64,000 nt of DNA from Prionace glauca (taxonomy: Eukaryota > Chordata > Chondrichthyes > Carcharhiniformes > Carcharhinidae), in contig CM075728.1 in assembly GCA_037974335.1 (NCBI GenBank), positions 143,248,785 to 143,312,784 on the forward strand, read 5' to 3'. The position numbers were made by a program, and so were the translations under genes. Below are positions 1 to 12,810 of this stretch, one piece after another (the first letter of the stretch is position 1; every line of letters starts with the position of its first letter). Below the pieces are notes generated by a model that saw only the letters and a list, made by a program, of their open reading frames with translations, ran no database searches and had not been told where the DNA came from.

Positions 1-120
1 ATAGGAGCAGGAGGAGGCCATTTGGCCCTTTGACCCTGCTGTGCCGTTTATTACGATCATGGCTGATCGTCCAATTCAATCACCGAATCCTGCTTTCTCC
101 CATAACCTTTGATTCCATTT
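1..120 (-). mobile_element. CR1 LINE 3' tail (group A-like), cut by window edge
   Basis: Reads in antisense as the common CR1 tail: the words gagcaggaggaggccat and gatcatggctgatc match the tails at 8761-8885 and 36331. It is diverged, so it is an old copy. The copy continues off the left edge. Confidence 0.7.
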
Positions 121-589
121 GCCTCAAAAACACAGAAAACACAATAAAGTACAAATTATACACAACTAAACTCTTCAAAGTTAAGTTGTAAATCTTTATT
201 TTTTTTTAAAAGAACACAAAAGTAGACAATTGAAAGAAATGGAATTATCAAACTAATGTTTAACGCTAAGGGTTAGTCTTTAAGTAAACAGAATCTATTA
301 AATAGTGACTGAGGCAATCGACGTGGAAAACTAGTTTCAGCTGCTTCATCAAAAGCACAAAGTTCTTTCATAACAAAATTTACTTCAAAAATTCCTGAAA
401 ATGTAGATTCCAGTAAAAATTCAACATTACAAATATAATAAGCATCAATGCAAAATAATTCTGAGTTGGAAACAATTCTGCAACTACGTATGGTCAATAA
501 AAAAGTCACTGATACATAAGAAGCATTTATTTTTGCAAAGTTAAAGATTAAATCTACTATAAAATGCAAATCCTTCTCCGATCCATCAA

Positions 590-712
590 TGTGATTGACT
601 TTTAGCTGTCTGTGAAATGATCCAGCCAGTCACCCAGTACTGGGGTAATTAGGGATGGGTAACAACTGCTGGCCTTGTCAGTGACACCCACTTCCCATGA
701 AAGAATAAAGAA
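590..712 (-). repeat. Dispersed SINE-like repeat fragment
   Basis: Shares gtgattgact, a stretch like ggggtaattagggatggg, and cagtgacacccacttcccatgaa with 7030-7200. The last part is also the reverse complement of the start of 40366-40690. It is a partial copy of an interspersed family. Confidence 0.55.
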
Positions 713-2117
713 AAATCAAGCATTTGACTCCGTCCTATACTGGATCATAATTCAAATCTGGATGAATATAAATTCGACACATCAGTAATTCTGATTTATT
801 TTGCTTGTTAATAGACACAACTTCAGTCTGTAAAGTACTGCCTTTAAACATCCATCCCAATTTGGTTTTGTTACCTCAGGTAAACAGTGATTTTATAGAA
901 GTGATTTCCAACAGGTTTGATATTGGACAAGTTGGTGCCCATTCACTGGAGCCTTAACACTCAACTCTGCATGAAACAAAACCAAGTACAAACATTAACT
1001 ATCTGAGGCAGAATACATACGATCCTTTAGGCTGTGTTTTTCCCAGTGTTAATTATCAGATCTGGGAATAATGTCAGGTCCATTGACACAACAACTTTTC
1101 ATTTCATTTATTACTTTATATTTCAAAGTTGGAAGACAAATAACAGCCAAAGTTTTAAAAGCTCCTTCATCCATGAAGCTCGTGGTACATATATGTATTT
1201 ATATATATATAAAACCAAGCCTTTATTGTGTCACTGTAGAAAAACTGAGAAAATGTCATCTCAGCTTCAATAATTAGAAGTAATGTCACCAAAATAAAAA
1301 GTGTTCATTGATTTTGTTTTGTCAATGGCTCCATGGTCCCAATGTCACAGATACAGAGTTACACTGAACACTTTATGATGCTCCTGTCATTCTAAAACAG
1401 GCAATCTTTTGGCCTCACTAAATGAACAAGCAGACAATCCATTCATAATTCTCAATAAATCAAACTCATTGATAACATATAGGAGCAGAGTAACTTTTTC
1501 TAAATATCTTTTTTAAAAAAGCTATGAAATAGCACAGTAAGCACTTGCTCCTGCTTAATCTCCAGTCTATTTGAAAAACATTTTAAAATAATCTTAAAAT
1601 TAATCTTAAAGGTATTTACCAAAATAAATCAATCACACTGGATGGGAATTTAAAAACAGCAAAGATTGAGCGATACGAACCGACCAGAAGGAACATTGTC
1701 AACATTCCTTCCCACAGTAAAACCACCATTGCTGATTTTGAAAAGTCTGAATTCAGAAAATATGAACCATTATCTGGTAAAATTGCACCTTACTCAATGT
1801 TGCTGTCTCACCCACTTTTCATTCACATTTAAGCACTGATATTGCTACATGTTGTGAATATCTAACATGGTCCAAAAGTTATAGAAAGTTTCATGTGTGA
1901 ACACTTTTTATCCTGGCCGCAGTTGACATGTTTATCACTCAATCTGTCCAACACTGCGCTGACTTTCCATAACACTGTCAGGACTCCTTCACCATCATCA
2001 ACATTACATACCAGGTTTGGCCATGATAATCCCAACTACCCACATTGTATACAGACCGTTCACAGTCTGCTGCAGGTTAAAGATACTCAGAACCAATTCC
2101 AGCTCCAATAGTTCAGC
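713..2117. other. AT-rich sequence downstream of RAG1
   Basis: No coding exon recognised. Part of it should be the RAG1 3' UTR. A short TA-rich run lies near 1187-1212. The convergent RAG2 gene expected near RAG1 in jawed vertebrates is not here, so it would be further left. Confidence 0.4.
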
Positions 2118-5100
2118 TTAAAGATCAAGAGAATCATCTCCAAGTATTGTATCATTTTCAAGCATTGTATCATTTTCAAGTATTGTATCATTTTCAAGCA
2201 TTGTATCATCTTTAAGTATTGTATCACTTTGTATTATTGTATTATCTTGGCTGATTATTTCAGCTGAGGCAGATGCACATCTTCTAAGCTTTAACGTATT
2301 GTGTACATCCATGAACCTCTGTAAATATTTTGAAGTGTACAGCCAATGATGCTTCAAAATGTCTTCCAACTCATAGCTTTTGGACTGCCTTGCATTCATT
2401 TTCCTGAAGCGACGGAAAAGTTTGTTGCCCGATTCATTGCCTTCACTTGCCCACGCGCCTATGGAACCGTCTCTCTCGATGATCTCAGGGACATGAGCAA
2501 GGGTCTTGTGCAGATAGTTGGTGATTTTCCCTTCATATCTGTGACTGAATTCTGTATGAAGCAGTTCTGCAAATCTCTGGGAATTAAAACTGTACTGACA
2601 CAGAAGGTCTGGACATTCCGTAACTGGAAATGTGGAACGCCATACTGGTTTCATAAGCAGATAAAGGTGCATTAACTCTCTGAGAATCTCTCTCCTTTCT
2701 TCAGATGGAATCAGTTCACACACAGCTTCCACAGTCTCTTTTGTCATTAGTTTTCTTGCAAAGTTTCCATTCATCCTCATTATAGGTTTCAAATTCATCT
2801 TTGTCCTCAAGTGTTTATCCAGCATCGATTGCCACCTTTTCCTTTCCTCCTTTGATGAATTTGAATTTTTGTATACTTCCCCAATCTCATCCTGGAAGAT
2901 TCTGTAGAATTCTGTCGCATTTCCAATGTCACAATGCAAGGCATCTATAGAGGGTTGAGTTTCTATAAATGGTTTCGCTGAAACTCCTTTCACTCTATCA
3001 CGTAACTCATCAGCTGTCTCGTGATATGGGTTTGAACGCCAGATTTCATAGCGTTTCAAGTTCTCTGCATGGTTCCTTGTTATGGAATGAAGAACCATGT
3101 TCTTTGAAGCTTCACTTCGTGTGGAGTCACACAATGTGCAGATATAGATAGAACCCGAGGCTTCAAGTCCTTCCACTTCCCGAACAAGCTTCTCATCGTA
3201 TCCCGTGCCTCGAAAGATAAACTGGAAAGATCGGTACAAATCTCCAATTTCAATGATTAAATCACTGGTCTTCATTGATTCTCTTTCAGCAATTACTGGC
3301 CCCAGTATTGCGGTCAATGTTTCATGGTCAGATTCATCAGCTAACATCAGGCAAAGTGGCCTACAGCACAGCTCAGAATTTGGTTTCATCTCTTCAAACA
3401 CCTTCACTTTTTCATTATTTTCATTCATCACACTTATACTCATGATTGTGAAGGAATATCTCACTGCCTTTTCTGGAACCATGGGACCGTATCCATGTTT
3501 TTCACTCACATCCCCCATCCCATCACAAGATTCCTTGATTACAACTGTAAACGGTCCACTCACAAACTCATCTACATTTTGGCTTCTTAACCCTTCCAAG
3601 ATATCGTCCTCCATCTCCTTCACAGCTGAAGCAAGCGCTACGTCGTAGCGAAACCGCCTTGATATGGTTTCCATTGGGTAATCATCAACACACTGAACCC
3701 AACCACTCAAACCATCGATTATCCCCACTTGTGTGTTTGTGGAGATGTTTGCGAGAGGAGGCTGCCATTCGAATGAATAATAACCTGGCAATAATGTTTT
3801 CTCTGCATTTCGGAGTGCGTGTAATGGCTGGAAGATCTGCTTCCCAGTAATAGCCTTAACTGTCTTGTACATTTTATGATATTGGCTGCAACTTAGAAAA
3901 GTATTAATTCGAATGGCCAGGCAGACTGCTGGCTTCAACTCTGATCCCCGACCCTGCATGACTGCTTCCAATTCATCTGCTTGTCTGTGCTCGTTCCCAG
4001 CTCGGAGAGCCAGCAACAACAGAGTGAGGCACACAGATTTCACATCACCACCTTCTTCTTTGTCTGCAAAAGTCTTCACCTGAAGTTTCAGATCTCGCAG
4101 GCGATGTTTTTGAGCTCTTCGGGTTAAAGAGAGCAAATGCTGTCTCGGCCGACCCCCCTTGTTTACGGGTGAGTAAGCGTGCTTCATTCTCCTTTCTTTG
4201 TGGTTTAGGGCATGGTTAGAATATTCACCTAGTTTCACCTCTTCTTCACAATCTGTCACTGGACATCTTAAAACCAGTGAATTCAGAACATTTAGAAATG
4301 ATTTGACTGGGCTTCGGAACTCTTTGGGATCACCAGGAAACCTACAGACTGGACAATACTTGCCCAGGACGGTGATACATTTGAGAATACACGTTCGACA
4401 GAAAAGGTGCATGCACGGGGATTGCACAGGGTCAGCCAATAAGTGCTCACAAACCTGACAGGAAACTGACTGAATAAAATTATTGGGATAATCCAGTACG
4501 AGGAGTTTGGAAGTTAGATGGATTTTCTTGCAGTTGACAATCTTTTTAGCCAACATAATACTTGTACTAAGTTTTTGATCTTTTCTTTTAATGACTCCTG
4601 GTCTGATTGGAGTCTCAACTGTTACTTTGGCCTTCTTTGAGGCTGGTGGACTTCGTTTGAGACCCTTTCGTTTGCGAGTCCCGCTTGAAAAATTACAGAC
4701 GCTGCAAAAGTTGGAATGTGGCTTCCACTCAACAACTGCACCAATCGGGAAGAAGGCATCTTCGTTTGTTGTGTTGTTGATGGTTTGAATAAGAACTCGC
4801 CAGCAGTTGTAGCAGAAGTGGGTGGGACATCTCACTTCTGTATCCATCTTGACATCAATCCTAAAAGCATTAGCAATGAGCTCTGGCCAAAAACAGTCAC
4901 CGTAACCCATTCTTCTGAGCACCTCTTGTGTGACATCATCAACGGGGCCACTAACTGGATATTTCATGTCATAACTGGTGGTGTTAAAGGAAGCACTGCA
5001 GATGCGACAAAGATTTTGTAATCGTAATACATGTTCTTCCAAAGATTTTGCTTTCATTTGGCTAAAGTTACGAAACCTTTTTTTTGGTGGTTTGACCTCT

Positions 5101-5348
5101 AAAGGCACATGTCCCAGAGATTTATCTTCCAAAATCTTCTTGTCCAAAGGCAGTGTTTCCAAAGACATGGCAGCCACTGGTTTGCTTTGAGAGCTGGAGA
5201 ATTGCCACGATTGACCATGAGCTGGTGCACAGTCTGTCTCATAAACCTTTTCCCTTGAAACCATGGCTTCCTTTTGGAAATTTCTGAGAGACATTTCTAC
5301 ATGTCTGAAACAATCCGGCATCATTTGCAGAGGCCTCTCCATTTCCAT
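2118..5348 (-). CDS. RAG1: RAG1, V(D)J recombination-activating protein 1
   Basis: RAG1 is the catalytic subunit of the nuclear V(D)J recombinase; with RAG2 it nicks and hairpins DNA at recombination signals. The coding part is one uninterrupted exon of 1076 aa, against about 1040 in mouse. Visible parts: N-terminal cysteine-rich region (CRIC at 114-117, CYNC at 179-182); C3HC4 RING with C297, C300, C312, H314, C317, C320, C332, C335; nonamer-binding GGRPR at 398-402; RNase H-fold catalytic residues D609 (ESCDGMGD), D718 (GTGYDEK) and E972 (GNESG), aligning to mouse D600, D708 and E962; zinc ligands C737, C740, H947, H952. The ATG lies 13 nt inside a strong splice acceptor, as expected with a noncoding exon 1. 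The first 100 residues are unlike mammalian RAG1 by eye, and the last 40 hold a hexapeptide repeat. It appears intact. Confidence 0.98.
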   Translation of the reverse strand: MEMERPLQMMPDCFRHVEMSLRNFQKEAMVSREKVYETDCAPAHGQSWQFSSSQSKPVAAMSLETLPLDKKILEDKSLGHVPLEVKPPKKRFRNFSQMKAKSLEEHVLRLQNLCRICSASFNTTSYDMKYPVSGPVDDVTQEVLRRMGYGDCFWPELIANAFRIDVKMDTEVRCPTHFCYNCWRVLIQTINNTTNEDAFFPIGAVVEWKPHSNFCSVCNFSSGTRKRKGLKRSPPASKKAKVTVETPIRPGVIKRKDQKLSTSIMLAKKIVNCKKIHLTSKLLVLDYPNNFIQSVSCQVCEHLLADPVQSPCMHLFCRTCILKCITVLGKYCPVCRFPGDPKEFRSPVKSFLNVLNSLVLRCPVTDCEEEVKLGEYSNHALNHKERRMKHAYSPVNKGGRPRQHLLSLTRRAQKHRLRDLKLQVKTFADKEEGGDVKSVCLTLLLLALRAGNEHRQADELEAVMQGRGSELKPAVCLAIRINTFLSCSQYHKMYKTVKAITGKQIFQPLHALRNAEKTLLPGYYSFEWQPPLANISTNTQVGIIDGLSGWVQCVDDYPMETISRRFRYDVALASAVKEMEDDILEGLRSQNVDEFVSGPFTVVIKESCDGMGDVSEKHGYGPMVPEKAVRYSFTIMSISVMNENNEKVKVFEEMKPNSELCCRPLCLMLADESDHETLTAILGPVIAERESMKTSDLIIEIGDLYRSFQFIFRGTGYDEKLVREVEGLEASGSIYICTLCDSTRSEASKNMVLHSITRNHAENLKRYEIWRSNPYHETADELRDRVKGVSAKPFIETQPSIDALHCDIGNATEFYRIFQDEIGEVYKNSNSSKEERKRWQSMLDKHLRTKMNLKPIMRMNGNFARKLMTKETVEAVCELIPSEERREILRELMHLYLLMKPVWRSTFPVTECPDLLCQYSFNSQRFAELLHTEFSHRYEGKITNYLHKTLAHVPEIIERDGSIGAWASEGNESGNKLFRRFRKMNARQSKSYELEDILKHHWLYTSKYLQRFMDVHNTLKLRRCASASAEIISQDNTIIQSDTILKDDTMLENDTILENDTMLENDTILGDDSLDL
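2139..2246 (-). repeat. 18-bp coding tandem repeat in the RAG1 C-terminus
   Basis: Six 18-bp units in frame encode hexapeptides of the form x-D-T-[I/M]-L-[E/K/G] ([12 protein letters not shown] and so on), residues about 1035-1070. The four central units differ by only one or two bases each. The tail becomes strongly acidic. Confidence 0.9.
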
Positions 5349-5374
5349 TAAACATTGGTACCTAACAGTGAAAT
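5349..5374 (-). other. RAG1: Splice acceptor and 5' edge of the RAG1 coding exon
   Basis: On the minus strand a pyrimidine-rich run ends in CACTGTTAG|GTACC, with the AG at 5362-5363, so the exon starts at 5361 and leaves a 13-nt leader before the ATG. This supports the chosen start and implies an upstream 5' UTR exon, which I could not locate. Confidence 0.7.
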
Positions 5375-5621
5375 AAAGAGTGATAACTGATTAAAATATG
5401 ATAATGATTCAGCAGCTTTGTGAATAACATTGTTATTACACCTTCTTTGAGGGTGACCCTCTATTAATTTTAACTAAGGGAGAAAAAATAGAAAAATATT
5501 GCCAGTTAATAATATTGTTATTGAAGATCCTCACAATTTCATAGGCAAAGTTCATACTCGCTTATTTATAAATACACAGAAATAGATAAAAGAAAGATAA
5601 CAGATCGAACCAATTTGTATT

Positions 5622-5890
5622 TGGTGGCACAGTGGTTAGCACAGCTGCCTCATAGTGCCAGGGACTTGGGTTCGATTCTCAGCTTGGGTCACTGCCTGTG
5701 TGGATTTGCACATTCTCCCCATGTCTGCGTGGGTTTCCTCCGGGTGCTCCGGTTTCCTCCCACAGTCCGAAAGACGTGCTGTTTGGGTGCAGTAATCCAA
5801 ACAGGCACCGGACTGTGGTGACTAGGGTAACTTCACAGTAACTTCATTGCAGTGTTAATGTAACCTTACTTGTGACACCAATAAATAAAT
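5622..5890 (+). mobile_element. tRNA-derived SINE (family 1)
   Basis: Has a tRNA-like head (tggtggcacagtggttagca, B-box gggttcgattctc), a body like gtgggtttcctccgggtgctcc, and a tail gtgacaccaataaataaa. The same family recurs at 31907-32391, 36953-37299 and, inverted, at 17205-17497 and 39896-40118. It may be the elasmobranch HE1-type family, but I name it only tentatively. Confidence 0.85.
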
Positions 5891-7029
5891 TTTGAAGCTT
5901 TATTTACCTTCACAAGAATAGATAGTTCCAATCAATTTCCTTATCTTAGAACACAAATAGAATAGAGAAGAAAGCTGAACTGGCTGCAATTACTTTACAC
6001 AAATGGAACCACTGCTGCCTGCAGTTATCAGTGTTGTCAGCATTCAATATAAATGATATCTTATATAAAAGAGGCTGCTGCTGACTTGAGTATTTAACAA
6101 AAGACAGAAAACCAAAGGTTTGTGGAAATAATGTCACAGAATTAATAACTGGCAGCCCTTGGGTTCAGGGTGACTCAAATCTGGAAGAATCTAAAGTTGA
6201 AGTTTCTCTCATTAACCCCAAGATCTTTTCACGATGAAACTCCTCATTGAGTAATAACACATTTTATTTCTGTAATCCTCACATTCTGATCTCTATCTCA
6301 CGCCTCCACTGGTTTTGTCTTGTCTGTAATGTATCCATTTTTCAGTGTGATAATAGACATAGGTGGACACTCTGGTTGTATAGCAGAGCAGACTCGATGG
6401 GCCGAATGGCTTACTTCTGTTCTTGTGTTTTATGATCTTGCACCCGAGGAAATATTATTTGAGATGAATAAGATTCATCGATAAAATCATACGTTAACCA
6501 GAAACAACAAGGCTTGAGTTACACAAAAGCCAGTGCAACACAGCTCACATCTTTAATATGTTCTTCTTAATATTTCACAAAATTAAACAAAGCAATGATA
6601 ATTTTTGAAATTTGGCATTTTCCAAACATTAATGCTCCCAGGTCAGAGCCACTGACGCTAGCAGCATTATTAAAATTGTTCTTATTCAAAACCTTCACAA
6701 ACAATTCTAATCACTCACACAGAGATTAATGGCAACAGATTTGAACTTCTCAAAAACTTAATACATCAAAAATAACCAGATTTACCAATGTTAATTTGAA
6801 CTATAGTTGAGGAATTTCAGTAGAATCAAGTGTTGGGGGAGACGGTACAACATTGCTTTTTTATTAATCCAGATGCCCCAGCTAATGGTACATAGGTTCA
6901 AATCCCATCACAGCTGGTAGTATTTAAATTCAACAAATAAAATCTGGAATATAAAGCTTGTATCAAAATTTCACAGGTTATTGCAAAACAAAATCCCATC
7001 GGGTTCACTGATATCCTTTAGGGAAGAAA
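5891..7029. other. Unassigned AT-rich DNA upstream of RAG1
   Basis: Nothing coding seen. About 6385-6436 (cagactcgatgggccgaatggc) is a short SINE family 1 tail. The noncoding first exon and promoter of RAG1 could lie here or further right; no signal decides it. Confidence 0.35.
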
Positions 7030-7200
7030 ATCTGCCGTTCTTACCTGGCCCACATGTGACTCCAGAACCACAGCAATGTGATTGACTCTTAATGTTTCCC
7101 TGAAACGGTCGAGCGAGAAGCTCAGTTCAGGGGGAATTAGAGATGGGCCACAAATGCTGATCCAGCCACTGACACCCACATCCCATGAGTGAATACAAAT
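7030..7200 (-). repeat. Dispersed SINE-like repeat
   Basis: Same family as 590-712, more complete: ccacatgtgactccagaacc, gtgattgactcttaatg and cactgacacccacatccca. Read on the minus strand it begins gggatgtgggtgtcagtgg, as does the start of 40366-40690. Confidence 0.6.
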
Positions 7201-8217
7201 TAATTGAGTGAGAGAACAATCTGGATTGTTTTTTATAAAAGTGGTCACCTCTGGTGAGTTTTAGGAAATTAGTCCCCACAATTACAATTACATAAAATTA
7301 ATCAATTGCAGCAGCCTCCAATGTGGTATTTTGTCCCATCTCTCCTTATTTTACTGAGAGTCCCAAATGTAACATCTAATTAAACCACAAGAACATTTTA
7401 TATCCAGTACAAAAAGTAAGAAAGCTTCTAACAACTTCAAAATAATCTTTACAGTGCACGTCTATTTACTCTCTCTTACATTAAAACACTTAAATTTTTA
7501 AAAATTAAAATATAAAATCTATTAAACTAACCATATGATGTTCTCTGTTCAAGTTCTTATTTCTCTACTTAGTTGCATGTATTATACATCTCATAATAAA
7601 TGCAAGTTCTCCCGTAACAAGATTGATAAACTTACTGCTACAAAGCTCTGAAAGTAGCTCCAGACTTGTACAAGTGTTGACAGCAGTGGCAATCTCAATA
7701 TTTACCTTTCTGTCTCAGGACGTGTTTCTCAGAGAGACTCCCGTCTGTTCCAAACCATCAGGTTAACTGTAAAATAACAGGAACTCTGACTGCCTCATCT
7801 GCTTCTGCTCTAAAACAGCTGCTGTGGTGGCCTGTCTCTTAAACCAACCATCACATTTAACCACACTTCAACACAGGAATGTTACTTTCTGGGCCGCTTT
7901 CTCCAGTGTTAAATTAATACTTTAGGTATTCTTAATATTTTGGCTTACGCATCAAAATTTTTATTTTATGTTTTAATCTTTTTTAAGTTCTTTATTTTTT
8001 TCCTTTCATCTTTCATTATTTTCCTGTATATGTAAAATCTAATTCATTAATTTATTCTGACTGTTGGAATTTTGTCATTGTTATTTATCTCCCAATGCTG
8101 TTATTGAATTCTCTCCACGATGTTTAAACTTTACTGGAGTTCTCCACCTCTCTCCTTTGGAGACATGTGAGATGCTGCCATCTTGTGGATTGATTTAGCT
8201 TCACTGTTTCTCCTGAG
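7201..8217. other. No recognisable feature
   Basis: AT-rich single-copy-looking sequence without a convincing exon, RNA gene or repeat. Confidence 0.3.
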
Positions 8218-8230
8218 CTTCTTTCTCAAT

Positions 8231-8452
8231 AAGAATTCTCACAACACCAGGTTAAAATCCAATACGTTTATTTGGTAGTAAACGCCACTAATTTTCAGGA
8301 TTTGCCCCTTTGTCAGGTGACTCACCTGACGAAGGAGCAGCGCTCCGAAAGCTAGTTATGTTTACTACCAAATAAACCTGTTGGACTTTAACCTGGTGTT
8401 GTGAGACTTCTTACTGTGTTTACTCCAGTCCAACGCCAGCATCTCCACATGA
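8231..8452 (-). mobile_element. Hairpin (foldback) SINE-like element, copy 1
   Basis: The two halves are imperfect reverse complements: cacaacaccaggtt near the left, aacctggtgttgtg near the right, meeting at gtcaggtgactcacctgac. A unique part of about 45 bp lies beyond the right arm. The element is bounded by a perfect 13-bp direct repeat, cttctttctcaat, at 8218-8230 and 8453-8465. Same family as 15244-15459 and 26262-26491. Orientation is taken with the unique part as the 5' end. Confidence 0.85.
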
Positions 8453-8466
8453 CTTCTTTCTCAATG

Positions 8467-8672
8467 TCATAGAATCCCTACAGTGCAGAAGGAGGCCATT
8501 CAGCCCATCGAGTCAGCGCTAAGTGGCAGAGTACCTTACCCAGGCTCTCTCCCCCACTCTACTGCAACACCACACATTTACCAAGGCCAATCCCCCTAAC
8601 CTCCACATCAATGGACACCAAGGAACAATTTAGTATGGTCAATCCACCTGACTGGCACATCTTTGGATGCAG
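8467..8672 (-). mobile_element. SINE family 1, 3' part
   Basis: Antisense match to the family tail and body: atagaatccctacagtgcag, ggccattcagcccatcgag and ggcacatctttgga. The tRNA-like head is absent. Confidence 0.75.
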
Positions 8673-8760
8673 AGATAACACATCGAATGCATCTAATAAG
8701 AGGAATTGATTTGGGTTTATAAAAGATATGAAATAAATGAGGAAATGACATTTAATACAG

Positions 8761-8885
8761 TCATAAGAACATAAGAAATAGGAGCAGGAGTAGGCCATCT
8801 GGCCCTTCGAGCCTGCCCCGCCATTCAATAAGATCATGGCTGATCTGTCATGGCTCAGTTCCACTTTCCCGCCCTCTCAGTCAGC
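8761..8885 (-). mobile_element. CR1 group A 3' tail
   Basis: Antisense copy starting with cataagaacataagaaatag and running through the conserved ggcccttcgagcctgccccg word. It is heavily 5'-truncated, as usual for LINE insertions. Confidence 0.9.
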
Positions 8886-9620
8886 TAGTCCTTTCACAGT
8901 CTGTACTCAAGGAGGCTAAAAGTCACATCACTGCAGTGAAAAGAATCTTCAGAAAACAGAAGTACCTCCTCTGGGATGTTCAAAATATAAAAGGTTAACT
9001 CCATTTCTTAGTCTTTATATATTTTAATAACTTTCTGTTGTTGTATTCTGTTTTGCACTGACCTTGCAGCCTATTGGGGGCAGGATTTATCCTGACACTG
9101 GAGTGAGACAGTTTCTGGATGAGGGGAGCTTTCTCAATTCAATTCAAAGTTTCTACAGAATCCTTTAGTTCTCATTGGCATTCCGGGTTTCAGACCTGCC
9201 TCTCTGCTACGGCTTACAGCTGCAAATCTGCAAAACTCAAACTTTCTCAGATAATATATCTGTAAACGACAGTGTGTGTGAACCTGAACTTAACATCCTC
9301 GAAAGAAAAATCATTCTAATTGTTAGAAACTCTCACAGCCACAGGTTTACTGACACAGAATAAACTCTGTGATCCGCAGACAAACACAGATTGAAATATC
9401 TGAAACCATTGGTCTGGAGTAACATTTCAAAAGCATTATTGTTGGAAAGAATATCAGTAAATGCCTTGGTTCTGAATTGCGACAAGACGCTGACAATCTG
9501 TCGAAAAGCATCACAGTCCAGAATTTCTAACCTCTCTAGTGACATCATCAATTTCATATCAACAGATTTGGTGTAAGTCAAATTGGGAAAGGGACAGTTT
9601 CCAGCAGTTACACTGATGTA

Positions 9621-9707
9621 ACAGATCAGCCATGATCTTATTGAATGGCGGGGCAGGTTCGAGGGGCTGAATGGCCTACTCCTGCTCCTATTTCTTATGT
9701 TCTTATG
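9621..9707 (+). mobile_element. CR1 group A 3' tail
   Basis: Sense tail from acagatcagccatgatctta to the ending ttcttatgttcttatg, about 87 bp. Another strongly 5'-truncated insertion. Confidence 0.88.
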
Positions 9708-10285
9708 TAACAACATGGCGAGTTCAAATTACTTTCAACAGAAAAAGGTTGTGATGGAGTGGGGGCGAATCACAATTAAAATGTTTTAAATGATGAATGG
9801 ATTTGATCAGAAGGAGAAATTCCGGCTGGGATTTTCATCCCCATTTGCCACGAATGGATTTGGGTTCGGGGGGGGGGGTGGGGGTAAATAACACAGGAGT
9901 CAAAAAGCTGGGATTTACAATGGTGAGATTTCCCACAGCGATTGTCCCCAACCCTCCCCAGAAAGTCAGGAACTGAACTTAAATTCATTATATTAGTGGG
10001 CAGTCCCACTGTAACCTCCCCTAACACTCAATAATCCATCCCCAGCGTCACCACTTCACACTGACAGGACTTTTTAAAACCACAATCTGCTGACCTCACT
10101 TCCAAGGGGGAGTTCAGGGGTAAGAATATAAGTTAGCATTGCCACCCAGGAGGCAGTGGACAGTGTGGGGAGGGGGACAGGGCCAGCTACAGGGCTCCTG
10201 AGACAAGGGGGGGGGTGGGTAAGTGTCACTGGTCTGGGAGGGTGGTGGCGGTTGGTCATAGGGGCCAGGTTTCAGGTCAGTGAAG
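9708..10285. other. Unassigned DNA with two short G-runs
   Basis: Contains G-runs near 9869-9885 and 10207-10218. No gene seen. Confidence 0.3.
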
Positions 10286-11592
10286 TGTGAGGGAGAGCAG
10301 GAGGAGACCATTCAGCCCCTTGACCTTGTTCCGCCATTCAATATGATCATGACTGATCTCATCTCAGCCTCAACTCCACTTTCCTGCCCGTTCACCATAA
10401 CCTTCAAACCCATTTCTAATTAAAAATCTGTCTACCTCCTCCTTAAATGTACTTAATATCCGGACATCACCACACACTATGGTAATGAATTCCAGATTCA
10501 CCACCCTTTGACTCATTAACTCTGTTTTAAATTTGCCACCCCTTATCCCAAAACTTATCCTCTCATTCTGGATTGCCCCACAAGAGGAAACATCCTCTCC
10601 ATGTCTACTTTGTCAATCCCCCTCATCATCTTGTACACTCCAATCAGATTTCCTCTCATTCTTCTAAACTCCAGGGAGTATCGGCCTGAACTGCCCAATC
10701 TCTCTTCGTCAAACCCCATATCTCTGGAATCAATCTGGTGAACTTCCTCTGAACTGCCTCCAATGCAACTCAATCCCTCCTCAAGAAGATGAAAACTGTA
10801 CTCAATATTCTAAGTGCAGTCTCACTAGTGCTTTGGACGGTAGCAGCAACACTTTACTACTTCTATCTTCTATTCTTTTAGCAATAAATGCCAAGATTCC
10901 AATTGCCTTCCTTATTACCTGCTATACCTGCGTGCTAGTTTTCTGTGACTCATGAACAAGGACACCCAGATCCCTCTGCACTGCAGCACCCCAAAATCTA
11001 TCCCCATTTAGATAATAATCACTTTTCTATTTTTCCAACCAAAATGCATGACCTCACACTTATCCACGTTAAACTCCATCTGCCACATTTTGGCCACTCT
11101 CCTAACCTTTCTCTATCCATTGGTAAGGTTCTAATTCCCTCAGTGCAACTTACTGTGCCACCTATTTTTGTGTCATCTGCAAATTTGGCTATAGATCCTT
11201 CTATCCTGTATCCAAGTCATTAATATAGATTTAAATACTGGGGCCCAAGGACTGAATCCTGTAGCACTCCACTAGTTACTTCTTGCCATCCAGAAAAAAA
11301 GTCCTCTCTGCTTTCTGTTAGCCAATCCTCTGTCCAAGATGCTCTATTACCCCTAACCTTGTGTGCAGCACCTTGTTAAACGCCTCCCAGAAGTCCAGAT
11401 ATCTACAGGATCTCCTTTATCCAATTGGTTTGTTACATCCTTAAAGAACTCCAACAAACTAATCAAACTGGATTTCCCATCATAAACCCATGCTGACTCT
11501 GACGGATTGTTTTTGACTTTCCAAGTGTCCGTTACTACCTCCTTAATGAATTCTAACCATTCCCCAACAACAGTTTTGGTCTCCTTACTTGA
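10286..11592 (-). mobile_element. CR1 LINE fragment, group D (RT and C-terminal region)
   Basis: Antisense CR1 running from a diverged tail near 10286 through the C-terminal ORF2 region to the RT core, where the strings for KSCLTN-like and GPVDIW-like positions are still seen. It has many frame breaks and is clearly older than the group A and B copies. It ends abruptly where a sense group A copy begins. Confidence 0.8.
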
Positions 11593-11596
11593 GAAA

Positions 11597-12118
11597 GGAT
11601 ATACTGGCACTGGAGGGGGTGCAGAGGAGATTCACTAGGTTGATTCCAGAGTTGAGAGGGTTGGTTTTTGAGGAGAGACTGAGTAGACTGGGGCTATATT
11701 CACTGGAATTCAGAAGAATGAGGGGAGATCTTATAGAAACATACAAGATTATGAAGGGAATCGATAAGGTAGAAACAGGGAAGTTGTTTCCACTGCCGGG
11801 TGAAACTAGAACTAGGGGGCATGGCCTCAAAATAAGGGGGAGCAGATTCAGGGCTGAGTTGAGGAGGAACTTCTTCACACAAAGGGTTGTGAATCTGTGG
11901 AATTCCCTGCCCAGTGAAGCAGTTGAGGCTCCCTCATTGAATGTTTTTAAGGCAAAGATAGATACATTTTTGAACAGTAAAGGAATTAAGGATTATGGTG
12001 AGCGGGTGGGTAAGTGGAGCTGAGTCCATGAAAAGATCAGCCATGATCTTATTGAATGGCGGGGCAGGTTTGAGGGGTCAGATGGCCGACTCCTGCTCCT
12101 AGTTCTAATGTTCTCATG
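11597..12118 (+). mobile_element. CR1 group A-like 3' end
   Basis: Encodes the ORF2 C-terminus (GVQRRFTRLIPELRG, then FFTQRVVNLWNSLPSEAVEA) in one open frame up to 12023 and ends with the CR1 tail at about 12118. 5'-truncated; it abuts the antisense group D copy. Confidence 0.88.
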
Positions 12119-12810
12119 TGGAGAATGTGCTCAAATTGAGGTAAATTTTCAACTTGTTTATAATTCAAATCAACAAACTTCTGATCCAGAAGCAGGATTT
12201 TAATAATAATGCAGAGACCAGGGAAACTTGATAAAAATAATGAGACGAATTACACAACTTCCCACACAAATATAAAGTTGACTAAGAATTATTTTGAGAC
12301 ACATTAATTGTCTTAATCCGTTCAAAATGTACCACAGTTTCCTTACTTTCATCAGTTTGAAGCTCTTTGTCCACAGAATTTCACACAAAGCATCTCTGTT
12401 GAAGGAAGTATTGCAACAAATAGAACAGGTTTTCTAACTTTTATCTTGTGTTTTGTAATTGAGGTTTGGAATTTTCAAACACAAGATGAAAAGTGACTGA
12501 AGTGGGTCCATGGTTTCTGTGGTTATTTGTTATAAATCCTGGTGCTCACTGAATTTAACAAAATTATATTTATTTTACTTAAATCAGCAAATGTTTGTGA
12601 ATTTGCTTTCTCCCAATCTGGGAAAAGGGATGATGGTGCGTGGCACATGGTGGGATAACACAGGGCAAGTCAAGAAAGAAAAGATACGTCAAAAGGAGCA
12701 ACAGCAGAACCAATAGCAGCAGTTTGGCAAAAACAGGAGCAGTTCTTGTCACTTGGAGTTGTTGAACTTGGTTACAAAAGCAAAATAATGCAGTCAAATA
12801 ATGCAGAGAA
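12119..12810. other. Unassigned AT-rich DNA
   Basis: No exon or repeat family recognised. Confidence 0.3.

Noticed and set aside
1187-1212. TA-rich run as a functional element
   Set aside because: Ordinary simple sequence.
1-2117. RAG2 searched for downstream of RAG1
   Set aside because: No Kelch-like or PHD-like coding on the plus strand; must be off the window if linked.
2346-5190. Open frames on the plus strand opposite RAG1
   Set aside because: Antisense shadows of a conserved coding exon; no family resemblance.
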